Counted from the stretch's first letter, positions 1 through 8,558 are shown. The stretch: 37,031 bases of DNA from Thiohalocapsa sp. ML1 (GCF_001469165.1 NZ_JABX01000053.1:1-37031); one strand, 5' to 3'. A program made the numbers and translations. Notes: generated by a model not told the origin, from the letters alone.

Positions 1-1
1 G

Positions 2-541
2 GTTCTCTCCCAAACCAACCTGGTCACTCAGGGGGGCTTGGATTTCCTATCCGTGGCCACGGCTGCCGATGCGGCAACCGGACCGACGCCGGCGGCACCG
101 GGCGACGATCTCACGTGCGATTCCGGCCCTCATCCCGGTCCGGAACAACGCACGGACGCCAATTCCGATTTCGCCGGGGATCTCGAAGTCGGCGTCCCAA
201 TCGCCGATGCCGATGGCGAGACCATCGAGCGGTTGGCCGGTGAGGTGTTGCGATATCTGCAGCGCTACCCGAACGCCGCGGACACGGTGGAGGGTATCGC
301 GCAATGGTGGATCGCCCGCCAACGGCTGTTCGAGACGCGGGCGCACGTGCGCGCTGCGCTCGATCGCCTGGTGACGCGCCGTCTGGTCGAGGCCGCTGGC
401 AGCGCCGATGGGCAACCGCGCTATCGGTTGCGGCGGGGCGCGTCGGCACCGGCTGCGCGCGCTGGCGATGCGCAGGTGCATGGCACCGCGCCCCGCGATC
501 ACGACCCCGAGCCTGATCCCGATAGGGCGCCCGATCCCTGA
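2..541 (+). CDS. Winged-helix-like small protein (5' end possibly outside window)
   Basis: The frame is open from the left edge. A TTG at 38 and a GTG at 53 are the only plausible starts inside the window, so the true start may lie upstream. Counted from the TTG, the first ~55 residues are low-complexity. Residues ~60-130 form a compact helical unit, LAGEVLRYLQRYPNAAD followed by VRAALDRLVTRRLVE and a short strand PRYRL, which is the pattern of a winged helix-turn-helix. The C-terminus is Pro/Asp-rich. It lies upstream of the eCIS structural genes on the same strand. I infer either a regulator or one of the small winged-helix proteins that accompany such clusters. No DNA target can be named, and the fold is read from pattern only. 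Confidence 0.55.
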   Translation, partial: VLSQTNLVTQGGLDFLSVATAADAATGPTPAAPGDDLTCDSGPHPGPEQRTDANSDFAGDLEVGVPIADADGETIERLAGEVLRYLQRYPNAADTVEGIAQWWIARQRLFETRAHVRAALDRLVTRRLVEAAGSADGQPRYRLRRGASAPAARAGDAQVHGTAPRDHDPEPDPDRAPDP

Positions 542-572
542 AACACCTGCTCACCCTTCGCTCCGCCAACAG

Positions 573-604
573 TTGACACAAAGATCGACAACCGAGCCAA
601 GCAT
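573..604 (+). promoter_or_regulatory. Weak candidate promoter before the eCIS genes
   Basis: The 183-base gap 542-724 holds a perfect TTGACA at 573-578. The best following hexamer, AAGCAT at 599-604, is a poor -10 with a 20-base spacer. The gap is less GC-rich than the genes around it and is the longest one before the structural operon. The assignment is speculative. Confidence 0.2.
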
Positions 605-724
605 GCATCAGCCAACCATCGCCCGGTCCGCGCTGCACCGCCTGACCCGCAATTTGACCCGCAACGGCCCGAGCGCGCGTCGATGAGCCCGTCTGCGAAC
701 CAACGCTCGGGGGTCGCCTGAATC

Positions 725-1363
725 ATGGCCTCGTTTGCTGGCGTGCGCGGCACCCTGCTGGCCCTGGAGGCCCATCTCCAGCGTCGGCTGCCGGCGGAAT
801 GGCAGCAGGGGACGATGAACGCCCGGGTGCGCCTGCTCGGCAGCAGCGACCTCGGCAGCGCGCTCAGCGGTAATCTGCTGGGGCTATACCTTTACCGGAT
901 CGAGGTTGACGCCTTCGGTCGCAACCGCCCACTGGCGGTGCCCGGTCGCGACGGCACCACGCTGCACGCCGAGCTGCCGGTGAACCTCAAGCTGTTGTTG
1001 ATCGCCAACGCCACCAGTGCCGAGCACGAGGCCGACCTGATGGCCTGGGCAATGATCGAGCTGGCCAATTACACCCATCTCGACGCGGCAATACTCCAGG
1101 ACGGCGACCGGGACTGGCACCGGGAGGAGGTGTTGGCGGTGATCCCGGCGGAACTCAGCAATGAGGACCTGCTGCGACTGTGGGACCAATTCGAGGCCAG
1201 CTACACGCTGACGGTGGCCTATGACGTGCGCACGGTGCGTCTGCGGCTGGCGCCGGCGATCAGCGAGGGGCCGGACATCGGCACCCGCGCATTCCCGGTT
1301 GGCGGCGTCGATGCCCGGATCGGTCGACCAGAACTGCCGGGTCCGGCGGGCGGTGCCGGATGA
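725..1363 (+). CDS. DUF4255 / Pvc16-like tube terminator protein
   Basis: A 212-residue protein of the DUF4255 family, found in nearly all eCIS clusters as the Pvc16/Afp16-type terminator that caps the tube-sheath and sets particle length. Visible family traits are an N-terminal helix (LLALEAHLQRRL), a strand-rich middle with LGLYLYRIEVD, then LPVNLKLLLIANA and ADLMAWAMIELAN, and a late YTLTVAYDVRTVRLRL segment typical of the DUF4255 core. The length is usual for the family. The ATG at 725 is preceded only by a weak G-rich stretch. Its stop overlaps the next gene's start by four bases (ATGA), implying translational coupling. It sits at the head of the cluster rather than at the end as in PVC/Afp. 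Confidence 0.88.
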   Translation: MASFAGVRGTLLALEAHLQRRLPAEWQQGTMNARVRLLGSSDLGSALSGNLLGLYLYRIEVDAFGRNRPLAVPGRDGTTLHAELPVNLKLLLIANATSAEHEADLMAWAMIELANYTHLDAAILQDGDRDWHREEVLAVIPAELSNEDLLRLWDQFEASYTLTVAYDVRTVRLRLAPAISEGPDIGTRAFPVGGVDARIGRPELPGPAGGAG

Positions 1364-2283
1364 CGGCGACCGGGCCGGTGCGCGTCCTCGAGACGCTGGT
1401 ACGCCATGGCAGTGACCTGCTGCGCTGGCGCGACGCCACCTCGGCGCCGGACCCCGACGCCTTTGCGGATATGGCGCTCCTCGCCCGGCCCGTGGTGGTC
1501 ACCTTCGACGATCCGCCGCCGGACCTGGTGTGGCTGCACAAGCCGGGGCGCACCGCCCTGTGGCGCCGCCCGACCCAGGACATCGTGCCGGGCCTGGCCA
1601 GTGCTGCCGAGCGCGCGCGACCGGCGGTGGACGAGACGCGCGACCTGTTCGACCTGCACGGGGTCGTGGCCGACCCAGTCGGCAGTTTCCAGCCGCGTCG
1701 CTTCGCGCTGCGCGCCGGGGCTGGCGCCGGGCACGACCTGCTGCTCTATCCCAGCCCGCAGGGCACCCGCTTCGGCGGTGGTGGCGGCCTGGTCGGCTCG
1801 CTGCGCTTCGACTTGTTGCCGGAGCCAGCCCCAGCCCCGGCACCAGCCCCAGCACCAGGACCGGACCCGTTTCTGACGAATCCGCGGCGCCCGGTCGCCT
1901 GGGCGCTGATCGAGGTCGCGGTCACCGTCGGCGTCGGCGACATCCGCCGCTTCCGTGCCCAGACCAATGCCAACGGCGACTTCCGCCTGTCGCTGTGGCG
2001 GCTGCCGCCACTGCCGGCCGGCACCGCGTCCTATGCCGCGGTGATGTCGGTGCAGGCCGAACTCGCCGCGCTGCCGTCAAGCCCAATCGATCCCGTCGCC
2101 CTGACAGCGATGCGGCTCGCCGTGGTGCCGCCGCCAGACCCCAATCCCGATCCGGCTCCCGATCCGGCACCGATCGCCGCCAGCGCCTTCGCTGACACGC
2201 TGGCCATTGCCGTCGTGCCGGGGCAGGTGCAGCGCATCCCCGATGCGGTACCGCGCCTGCTGGCGCTGCGACCGGCGGCCTGA
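1360..2283 (+). CDS. Hypothetical eCIS accessory protein with Ig/CarboxypepD-like domain
   Basis: A 307-residue protein coupled to the DUF4255 gene through an ATGA overlap. Residues ~1-150 are unassigned. A PAPAPAPAPAPG linker (~155-168) follows, then a segment ~175-215 (AWALIEVAVTV, RFRAQTNANGDFRLSL) that reads like a carboxypeptidase-regulatory or Ig-like beta-sandwich, where the N-G-D-F element is typical. A second Pro/Asp linker (PNPDPAPDPAP) lies near residue 265. No signal peptide or membrane segment is seen. Proteins with such beta-sandwiches next to a terminator may decorate the tail or bind the terminator. This is an inference from position; the function is not established. Confidence 0.65.
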   Translation: MTATGPVRVLETLVRHGSDLLRWRDATSAPDPDAFADMALLARPVVVTFDDPPPDLVWLHKPGRTALWRRPTQDIVPGLASAAERARPAVDETRDLFDLHGVVADPVGSFQPRRFALRAGAGAGHDLLLYPSPQGTRFGGGGGLVGSLRFDLLPEPAPAPAPAPAPGPDPFLTNPRRPVAWALIEVAVTVGVGDIRRFRAQTNANGDFRLSLWRLPPLPAGTASYAAVMSVQAELAALPSSPIDPVALTAMRLAVVPPPDPNPDPAPDPAPIAASAFADTLAIAVVPGQVQRIPDAVPRLLALRPAA

Positions 2284-2327
2284 TCAGTAGCGCTATCGGC
2301 ATCGGCATTACAGCGACCCCAACCGTC

Positions 2328-2402
2328 ATGACCAGACTTCAGTTTGAATTCCAGGCCAACCCCCAGCCGTTCCAGCCGCCCCAGCCTCAGGAGCACCGGT
2401 GA
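2328..2402 (+). CDS. Possible micro-ORF coupled to the sheath gene
   Basis: An ATG at 2328 opens a 24-codon frame rich in Gln, Pro and Phe (MTRLQFEFQANPQ...). Its TGA at 2400-2402 shares its last base with the sheath ATG at 2402 (TGATG). No ribosome-binding site precedes it. It may be a coupling leader peptide or chance; I cannot tell which from sequence alone. Confidence 0.2.
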   Translation: MTRLQFEFQANPQPFQPPQPQEHR

Positions 2403-4645
2403 TGCCCGAGTATCTCGCCCCAGGCGTATTCGTCGAGGAAGTCAGCTTCCGCGCCAAATCCATCGAGGGGGTCGGCACCAGCGTCGCCGGCATCGTCGGC
2501 CCGACCCGCACCGGGCCGCTGCGTGGTAAGCCGGAGGTCGCGACCAGCTTCGCGCGGTTCGTGCAGGTCTTCGGCGACGCGGCGGACCTGGCCCTCGGCG
2601 CGGGCGACAACCCACCGACCGTGCTGAACCACACCGCGATCGCCGCGCGGGCCTTCTTCGACAACGGCGGCAAGCAGCTCTTCGTCGTCCGGGTTGCGCG
2701 TCACGTCAATGACACCGACAGCGATGGCGCGGTCAACGCGCCCGGCGCCCCGACCTTCGCCACTCGCGCGGACGCCAACAACCATGTCCGGTTCCATGCG
2801 CGCTTCCCCGGGGCGGCCGGCAACTGTTGGCTGGAGTTGGCCTGGCGCAACAGCGCGAACCTGCTCCAAACCGACTACCCGGCCAGCCTCGCCGACGGGG
2901 AAACCGCATTCCTGACCGCAACTGGCCTGCCGATCGGCGTGCGCGATGCCGCTCTCGGTGACGGCGACGTGCCGGACGCCAGCTTTCCGTTGTCGATCCA
3001 GGCCCTGGTCACCCGCGACGGCGCGCGCTACCGCATCGTCGGCAACCGGGCCGTGATCACCGCGGCGATCGGGGTCGTGGCGGCCACCGCGCTGGCGCCT
3101 GCTGCCGGTGAGGAGGGGGCGCTGATGGCCGCCGCGCTCGTCAATGGCCCGGACACGGAGATCACCTTCACGCGAATCACCGCGCGGCCACCCGCCAGTG
3201 GGCCTTTGGACCCGGCGGCCGCGCCGGACGAGGCGGAACTCCGGTTGGCACGCGAACTCGACCTGTCGGCCCATACCGGCGCCGCCCACTGGGGCCGACT
3301 GCGCGCACTGCGCGGCACGCTGACTGCGGACGGCACGGTGTTTACGGTCGCCGCTGGCGGCCCGAACGTCGGCGTCGCGGCGCCCATCGCGGTGCCGCTG
3401 TCGCTGCTCGCCGCCGGCCCACCCGGTAGTGCAGTAGTGCAGTTGCGCGAGGACTTCGACCTCGACGTGCGGCGCCGCGGCACCGACGGGGGGCCGGGCG
3501 AGGTGGTCTGGTCCATCGGCAACCTCAGCATCGCGCCGACCGGTGAACGCAGCCTCGGGGCGCTGTTGCCGGCCCGCCCGGAACGCAGAGAACAGCAACT
3601 GATCCGTCCGATCCGCTGCACCATTGGCGCCGGTGCCACGACCCGTGCGCTGGTCCTCGCTGCCCTCGACAGCCTGTTCGAGCCCCGCTACCGCGTGCCG
3701 GTCGAGCCCAACGGCGACGGCCCGCGCTATCTGATCGAACTTCGCACCGGCAGCGACGGCGAAGCCCCGGTGGCGACCGACTACACCGGCGAGACCGACA
3801 TCACCCAGGGCAGCACCGGCTTCGCGGCGCTGGAGGACATCGAGGACGTCAGCATCCTGATGTGCCCGGCCGCCGCCGCGCATGCGGAGAGCCACCAGGG
3901 CGTCGTCTCGGCGATGTGGTCGCACTGCAACCGGATGCGCTATCGCGTCGGCATCGTCGATTCGCGTCAGGGCATGGCGCTGTCCGAGGTCCGCGAGCTG
4001 GCCTCGCAATTCCCGAGCAACCGCCTCGCGCTGTATTACCCCTGGATCGTTACCAGCGACCCGACCGGCGTGCGGCCCGAGATCACCGTGCCGCCGGCCG
4101 GCTTCATCGCCGGCATCTATGCCAATACCGATGTCAATCGCGGCGTTCACAAGGCCCCGGCCAATGAGCCCATCATCGGTGCGCTGCGCCTCGCGCAGGA
4201 CATCAACCGCTTCCAGCAGGAATTGCTGAATCCCAACGGCGTGAATTGCCTGCGCTCGTTCCCCGGTGGCGGCCATCGCGTCTGGGGCGGGCGCACGCTC
4301 GATGTCCGCGACCCGGAGTGGAAGTACGTCAACGTCCGGCGCTATTTTCTGTATCTGGAGCGCTCTATCGACAAGTCCACGCAATGGGTGGTGTTCGAGC
4401 CCAACGGCGAGCGGCTGTGGGCCAACGTGCGCTCCGCGGTCGAGGATTTTCTGTACAACGAATGGTTCAACGGTCGGCTGCTCGGCGGCTCACCGAAGGC
4501 CGCCTATTTCGTGCGCTGCGATCGCAGCACCATGACCCAGAACGATCTGGACAACGGGCGGCTGGTCTGCCTGGTCGGCGTCGCGCCGCTGACCCCGGCC
4601 GAGTTTGTGATCTTCCGGGTCGGGCAGAAGACTGCGGATGGGTGA
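2402..4645 (+). CDS. Contractile tail sheath protein (Pvc2-4/gp18-like)
   Basis: This 747-residue protein forms the contractile outer sheath that drives the tube through the target envelope. Hallmarks are the N-terminal MPEYLAPGVFVEEV, the sheath-domain motif FFDNGGKQLFVVRV near residue 85, and a strongly conserved C-terminal half: ALYYPWIVTSDP near 542, GFIAGIYANTDVNRG near 566, then KAPANE, SFPGGGHRVWGGRTL and VNVRRYFLYLERSI. The C-terminal end (FVRCDRSTMTQNDLDNGRL) is the usual extended arm that links subunits. I chose the ATG at 2402 over the GTG at 2399 because GGAG at about 2390 is well spaced and family members start MPEYL. Residues ~230-400 are a large insertion compared with minimal sheaths, probably surface-exposed. 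The next gene is 247 bases away behind a strong inverted repeat. Confidence 0.96.
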   Translation: MPEYLAPGVFVEEVSFRAKSIEGVGTSVAGIVGPTRTGPLRGKPEVATSFARFVQVFGDAADLALGAGDNPPTVLNHTAIAARAFFDNGGKQLFVVRVARHVNDTDSDGAVNAPGAPTFATRADANNHVRFHARFPGAAGNCWLELAWRNSANLLQTDYPASLADGETAFLTATGLPIGVRDAALGDGDVPDASFPLSIQALVTRDGARYRIVGNRAVITAAIGVVAATALAPAAGEEGALMAAALVNGPDTEITFTRITARPPASGPLDPAAAPDEAELRLARELDLSAHTGAAHWGRLRALRGTLTADGTVFTVAAGGPNVGVAAPIAVPLSLLAAGPPGSAVVQLREDFDLDVRRRGTDGGPGEVVWSIGNLSIAPTGERSLGALLPARPERREQQLIRPIRCTIGAGATTRALVLAALDSLFEPRYRVPVEPNGDGPRYLIELRTGSDGEAPVATDYTGETDITQGSTGFAALEDIEDVSILMCPAAAAHAESHQGVVSAMWSHCNRMRYRVGIVDSRQGMALSEVRELASQFPSNRLALYYPWIVTSDPTGVRPEITVPPAGFIAGIYANTDVNRGVHKAPANEPIIGALRLAQDINRFQQELLNPNGVNCLRSFPGGGHRVWGGRTLDVRDPEWKYVNVRRYFLYLERSIDKSTQWVVFEPNGERLWANVRSAVEDFLYNEWFNGRLLGGSPKAAYFVRCDRSTMTQNDLDNGRLVCLVGVAPLTPAEFVIFRVGQKTADG

Positions 4646-4703
4646 GAGTTCGTTGTCGTAATCGTAAGGTCGGCGCGAGAGCGCTTGGGCAAACACAAAT
4701 TCC

Positions 4704-4827
4704 CAATCGAAATCGAAATCGAAATCGCGATTGCGATGGACATGCCTTGACCTTGTGCTGGTGATGCTGCCTTCGATGCCGATACCGATACCGATACCGA
4801 TGCCGATACCGATTTCGATTTCGATTG
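4704..4827 (+). repeat. Hexamer-repeat inverted structure between sheath and tube genes
   Basis: The gap 4646-4892 holds CAATCGAAATCGAAATCG at 4704-4721 and its exact reverse complement at 4810-4827. This gives an 18-bp perfect stem around an 88-base loop. The loop itself contains a tandem GATACC hexamer run at about 4780-4810. There is no T-tract, so it is not a classical intrinsic terminator. It could protect or process the sheath transcript or lower downstream expression; it could also be a repeat-family insertion. The stem is seen directly; the role is inferred. Confidence 0.8.
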
Positions 4828-4892
4828 CAGCTTCACCGACACACCGTGCCGCCAACCATTAACACAATATCAACTGTCAGGCAGGTAACCCG

Positions 4893-5354
4893 ATGCCCGA
4901 ATTCAGAGAAACGCCCTACGGTGCGTTCAATTACCTGGTCAATCTCGGGGACGGCTCCGAGGGGACCGTCTACGGCGGCTTCTCGGAGGTCTCCGGCCTC
5001 AATGCCGAGATCACCGTTGCCGAATACCGCAACGGCAACGCCGCGGTCAGCTACGTGTCCAAGGTGCCCGGTATCCACAAGGCCGGCGACGTGACGCTGA
5101 AACGCGGTGTGATCGGTGCGCAGAACCTCTACGACTGGCTCGAACTCGCGCGTGCCGGGGACCTCACGGCCCGCCGCAACGTCGAGGTCAAACTCAAGTC
5201 CGAGAGCGCCAGCAGCCAGAGCGCCGTGGTCACCTGGAAGTTGTTCAACGCGATGCCGATCAAGTGGACCGGCCCGACGCTGACCGCGAAGGGCGGCAGC
5301 GATGTCGCGATGGAAGAGCTGGTGCTCGCCGTCGAGTACATCGAGCAGTCCTGA
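4893..5354 (+). CDS. Tail tube protein (Pvc1/gp19-like)
   Basis: This 153-residue protein polymerises as rings to build the inner tube. Family features are the start PEFRETPYGAFNYLVNL, GGFSEVSGLNAEITVAEYRNGN, the diagnostic VTLKRGVIGAQNLYDWL near residue 70, and a C-terminus ending in MEELVLAVEYIE. The length is exactly typical for T4-like tube proteins in eCIS. The ATG at 4893 lies behind the hexamer-repeat region, which separates it from the sheath gene. The cluster encodes a second tube-type protein at 7103; of the two this one matches the canonical major tube better because it lacks insertions. Confidence 0.96.
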   Translation: MPEFRETPYGAFNYLVNLGDGSEGTVYGGFSEVSGLNAEITVAEYRNGNAAVSYVSKVPGIHKAGDVTLKRGVIGAQNLYDWLELARAGDLTARRNVEVKLKSESASSQSAVVTWKLFNAMPIKWTGPTLTAKGGSDVAMEELVLAVEYIEQS

Positions 5355-5430
5355 GCGCGATGCACCCAACTGCAATGCAGCCGACCGCAATGCAACCAGT
5401 ACCGCGCAGTCAGCGGGCAGGGCAGGGCCG

Positions 5431-7110
5431 ATGACCAGTGCCGGGCAACTGATGGGCGGGCGGGTCAGCCTGACGCCGCGACCAAAGCGTCGGCGCGAGC
5501 CGGCGCTGGTCGCGGCGCTGCTCGGCCATCTGCCGGGCGCGGTGCGGCTCGACCGCCTACGACCGGACGCGCGGGCACTGATGCGCGAGGCCGGGCTCGG
5601 CGAGGCCGTCGATCACCTGGATCCCCGCGGGCTCACACCCCCCAGCGTCACGCCTGACGAACTGGCGCGCATCCGGGCGCTGGAGCACCTGCCCATCCCG
5701 CTCGCGGCGAGCGCCGAGCTCGACGACATCTTCCCGGATGCCCGCGCCGACGATCAGCCGACCGGCCATCGCAGCCTGCTCGCGGGCAGCGGGGTCTGGC
5801 TGCCGCAGGCGGTCGATGACTTCTTTGCGAACGGTGGCGAGCGGCTCTGGATCGTGCGCATCCCGCCCGGCGAGGGCCGCGCCGGCTTTCAGCCGCGGAG
5901 CCTGTCGCTCGCGCCGCCGCCCGTCGCCAACCCCGCGGCGCCCGGTGGCTGTGACGAGCTCGGGCCGGTGGGGCCGCTGTCGTTGCTTCGGTCGCTCGAC
6001 CTGCGCGGGCTCGCGACGCTGCTGCCGATCCCGGAGATCGCCGTGATCGCCGCACCGGACCTGGAGCGCCTGTTGATCGCCGCCGGTCTCCCCGAAATCC
6101 CACGGGTACGCATACCCAACGCAGCGCCGCGATTCGTGCCCTGCGGCGTCTCGCTCGATGACGATCACCGCGAGCGCCGCCACGGCAGCGAGATCCCCGA
6201 CCGCGGGCAGACCCAGCCCGACGCCGATGAGCCCGCCTGCTCGCTCACGCTGATCCGGCGCATCGCCGCGACGCTCGCGACCTGGCGCCCGGACTGCCAG
6301 TACCTGCACACGCTGCCGTTGACCTGGTCGGCGGCGGCCGGCATGCCAGCGCTGCATCCGGCGGTCGCCGCCGCCCTCACCGCCGACCGCGGTACCCGCG
6401 CCGGGGCCGCGCTCAAGCGCGTGCAACTGCTGTGGCCCTATCTGCGCGGCCCGCGCTTTGCGCTGGCGAGCCCGACCGGGGTCATTGCCGGGCGCATGGC
6501 CGCGGTCGCGCGCGCCGAGGGGCCCTGGCGCTCGGTCGCCGGTCGCGCGCTGGTCACCGATGCCGCGCCCTGGCCACCGGTCGGCCCGAGCGCGGTCGCC
6601 GCGTTGCGGGTGACCCCCGGCGTTGGCGTGCTGGTGCAGCGCAGCGGGCGCGTGGAGCTGGAAGACGAACGGCTCGCGGTGCCGGCGCTGCACGCCGATG
6701 ACTATTTGCCGGTCGGGCTGCCGGCCTGGGGCGTGGCCGCCGACCCGGCCCGCTGGGACGGCTGGCGTGCCGGTGAGGTGGTGCGCTTCATCGGCTTTCT
6801 GCTGCGGCGCCTGCGCGCGTTGGGCGACCGGCTGGTGTTCGATCTCGATCCGCGCGACCCGCGCCCGCGGCTGTTGCTCGAAGAGCTGTTTCGAGGACTG
6901 CACGCGGCGGGTGCGCTGCGCGGCGCGCTGCCGGAGGAGGGCTTTCGGCTGCGCGAGGGCGTCGCCGGTGCCGGCATCATCGCCTGGGACATCGAGCTGG
7001 CCCCGGCCTTCCCGATCGACCGCCTGCGGCTCAGCTTCGTCAATCGCCATGGTGAATGGCAGGCCGGGTTGCTGCAGGAGCGCACCGGCGCCGGGGTATT
7101 GAATGACTGA
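5431..7110 (+). CDS. Divergent second sheath-fold protein
   Basis: A 559-residue protein whose landmarks follow the main sheath in order. DDFFANGGERLWIVRIP near residue 129 matches the sheath FFDNGGKQLFVVRV. LLWPYLRGPRFALASPTGVIAGRMAAV near 333-360 matches the sheath YYPWIV...GFIAGIYA region. A C-terminal block EVVRFIGFLLRRLRALGDRLVFD matches VNVRRYFLYLERSI. Conservation is weak and the sheath N-terminal motif is absent. I chose the ATG at 5431, which follows a GGGCAGGG stretch, because the frame upstream overlaps the tube gene. It overlaps the next gene by eight bases. PVC/Afp clusters encode several sheath paralogues, so this is probably a minor sheath, for example the first ring on the baseplate. 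That role is inferred. Confidence 0.8.
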   Translation: MTSAGQLMGGRVSLTPRPKRRREPALVAALLGHLPGAVRLDRLRPDARALMREAGLGEAVDHLDPRGLTPPSVTPDELARIRALEHLPIPLAASAELDDIFPDARADDQPTGHRSLLAGSGVWLPQAVDDFFANGGERLWIVRIPPGEGRAGFQPRSLSLAPPPVANPAAPGGCDELGPVGPLSLLRSLDLRGLATLLPIPEIAVIAAPDLERLLIAAGLPEIPRVRIPNAAPRFVPCGVSLDDDHRERRHGSEIPDRGQTQPDADEPACSLTLIRRIAATLATWRPDCQYLHTLPLTWSAAAGMPALHPAVAAALTADRGTRAGAALKRVQLLWPYLRGPRFALASPTGVIAGRMAAVARAEGPWRSVAGRALVTDAAPWPPVGPSAVAALRVTPGVGVLVQRSGRVELEDERLAVPALHADDYLPVGLPAWGVAADPARWDGWRAGEVVRFIGFLLRRLRALGDRLVFDLDPRDPRPRLLLEELFRGLHAAGALRGALPEEGFRLREGVAGAGIIAWDIELAPAFPIDRLRLSFVNRHGEWQAGLLQERTGAGVLND

Positions 7111-7624
7111 GCTGTTCATCCCGTTCCGCTTTCTGGTGACGCTGTTCTCGGCGGACAAGGCCGATGGTGCGACCGCCGCGGATACGCCGGAAGCCAATCG
7201 CGCCGAGAGCGGCGGCATCCTTTGCGGTGGCCAGTTCAGCGAGGTCACCGGGCTCGAGGTGACGATGACCCCGAAGACCATTACCGAGGGCGGGCGCAAC
7301 TGGGGCGCGCTGCAGCGCAGCGGGCCGACCAGCTTCAGCGCGGTGACGCTAAAACGCGGCGTGACCACGATCAACGACCTGTGGGCCTGGTTCGATGTGA
7401 CTACCCGCGGGGCCAACTACGGCTATCGGCTGCGCGGCGAGATCAGCGTGCTCGGCAACCCGCGCGGTGGCGGGGAACCGGCGCCGGTGATGACGTTTAA
7501 GCTCACCAACGTGCTGCCGGTCAAGTTCAAGGGTCCGGACCTCTCGGCCACGGCGAATCAGGTGGCCATCGAGGAGCTGCAATTGGTCCATGAGGGGCTT
7601 GAACTGGTCAGGCCGGGGGGGTGA
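7103..7624 (+). CDS. Second tail tube protein (Pvc5/gp19-like)
   Basis: A 173-residue tube-family protein with FIPFRFLVTLF, GGQFSEVTGLEVTMTPKTI, FSAVTLKRGVTTINDLWAWF near residue 80, and a C-terminus VAIEELQLVHEGLEL. It aligns in order with the tube protein at 4893 but carries an insertion near residue 20-35 (ADKADGATAADTPEAN) and a Gly-rich loop near 125. Family knowledge places such Pvc5-like variants at the base of the tube, adapting it to the hub. Its start overlaps the sheath-like gene by eight bases, and its stop is one base before the Pvc7-like start, so these three genes appear translationally coupled. Confidence 0.93.
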   Translation: MTELFIPFRFLVTLFSADKADGATAADTPEANRAESGGILCGGQFSEVTGLEVTMTPKTITEGGRNWGALQRSGPTSFSAVTLKRGVTTINDLWAWFDVTTRGANYGYRLRGEISVLGNPRGGGEPAPVMTFKLTNVLPVKFKGPDLSATANQVAIEELQLVHEGLELVRPGG

Positions 7625-7625
7625 C

Positions 7626-8558
7626 ATGACCGAACCCACCCACGCCAAGCTGTTTCCGGTCGAAGGCCCGGCCGATCGCGGCGATCCGGCCACCGCGATC
7701 GACGTGCAGTTCAACCCGATGACGCTGAAGGTGGCGCTGTCCAATGCGCTGAAGGCGAATGAGAATGCCGACAACGGCAGCGCCGCGCAATTCGTCGACA
7801 AGAGCACGTCGAGCCTGACCGTGGAACTCCAGTTCGACACCAGCATCGAGGACACCGATGTGCGGCTCAAGACCAAGGCGATCGCCGAGGCCTTCATGAA
7901 GCCGGGCGAGTCCGGTGACCAGCAGCTTGCCCCCAAGCGCTGCCTGTTCCAGTGGGGCGCCTTCGAGTTCGTCGGCATGATGGCGAGCTACGACGAGACG
8001 CTGGACTTCTTTTCCCCCGAGGGCACGCCGCTGCGGGCGACGCTCGGCATCAAGCTGAACGAGGACCGCTACCAGTTCCGCCAGTCGGCGGCGCGCAAGT
8101 CCGCCCGCGAGACCCCGACCTTCGGCGGCGCTGGCGCCGATACCGCGTCGACCGCCAACAAAGACGCCGGGCAGGACGAGCGCGCCTGGCGCGATACGGC
8201 CATGTACAACGGCCAGGAGTCGCCGCGGCAGCCGGCCCCGGCCGGGCTAGCGGTGCCGGGTCAGACCGCGAGTGCAGCGCTCGGCGCGCAGGCCGCAATC
8301 GGCGCCAGTGGTTCGCTCACTGCCGGCCCGAAGGCCGACATCGGCGCCCCCGGCTTCAGCTTCGGCGCCTCGGCGACGCTCGGCACCGAAATCCCCGGCG
8401 CCTTCTCACCGGCGGCGGTCTCGCGGATCGGGCCGCCGCCGGGGATGCCGGTTAGCCCCGTCGCGCCGGGTTCAGCGGGTGCCGGGCTGCCGCGTCCAGG
8501 CCTTGGTGTCGGTATCGAGGCTGGCGTTCGGGCGAGCAACAGCGTCGGCTTCGACTGA
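7626..8558 (+). CDS. CIS tube-initiator protein (Pvc7-like)
   Basis: A 310-residue protein whose first ~160 residues match the contractile-injection-system tube N-terminal domain: HAKLFPVEG, VQFNPMTLKVALSNALK, SLTVELQFDTSIEDTDVR, LFQWGAFEFVGMMASYDETLDFFSPEGTPLRATLGIKLNEDRY, with the diagnostic FNP and F-S-P-E-G-P/T-P-L-R-A elements. Afp7/Pvc7 usually continue into a LysM domain that packs in the baseplate. Here residues ~165-310 are instead Ala/Gly/Pro-rich (ASAALGAQAAIGASG) with no LysM that I can see. The ATG at 7626 lies directly after the tube gene and is preceded by a G-rich Shine-Dalgarno-like tract. Confidence 0.87.
   Translation: MTEPTHAKLFPVEGPADRGDPATAIDVQFNPMTLKVALSNALKANENADNGSAAQFVDKSTSSLTVELQFDTSIEDTDVRLKTKAIAEAFMKPGESGDQQLAPKRCLFQWGAFEFVGMMASYDETLDFFSPEGTPLRATLGIKLNEDRYQFRQSAARKSARETPTFGGAGADTASTANKDAGQDERAWRDTAMYNGQESPRQPAPAGLAVPGQTASAALGAQAAIGASGSLTAGPKADIGAPGFSFGASATLGTEIPGAFSPAAVSRIGPPPGMPVSPVAPGSAGAGLPRPGLGVGIEAGVRASNSVGFD

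Noticed and set aside
2387-4384. Minus-strand 665-codon frame antisense to the sheath gene
   Set aside because: The sheath protein on the + strand has clear family motifs; the antisense frame has none and is a composition shadow.
4490-4855. Minus-strand frame encoding I-E-I-G-I-G-I-G repeats
   Set aside because: The peptide pattern is only the translation of the intergenic hexamer repeat and overlaps the sheath gene's 3' end.
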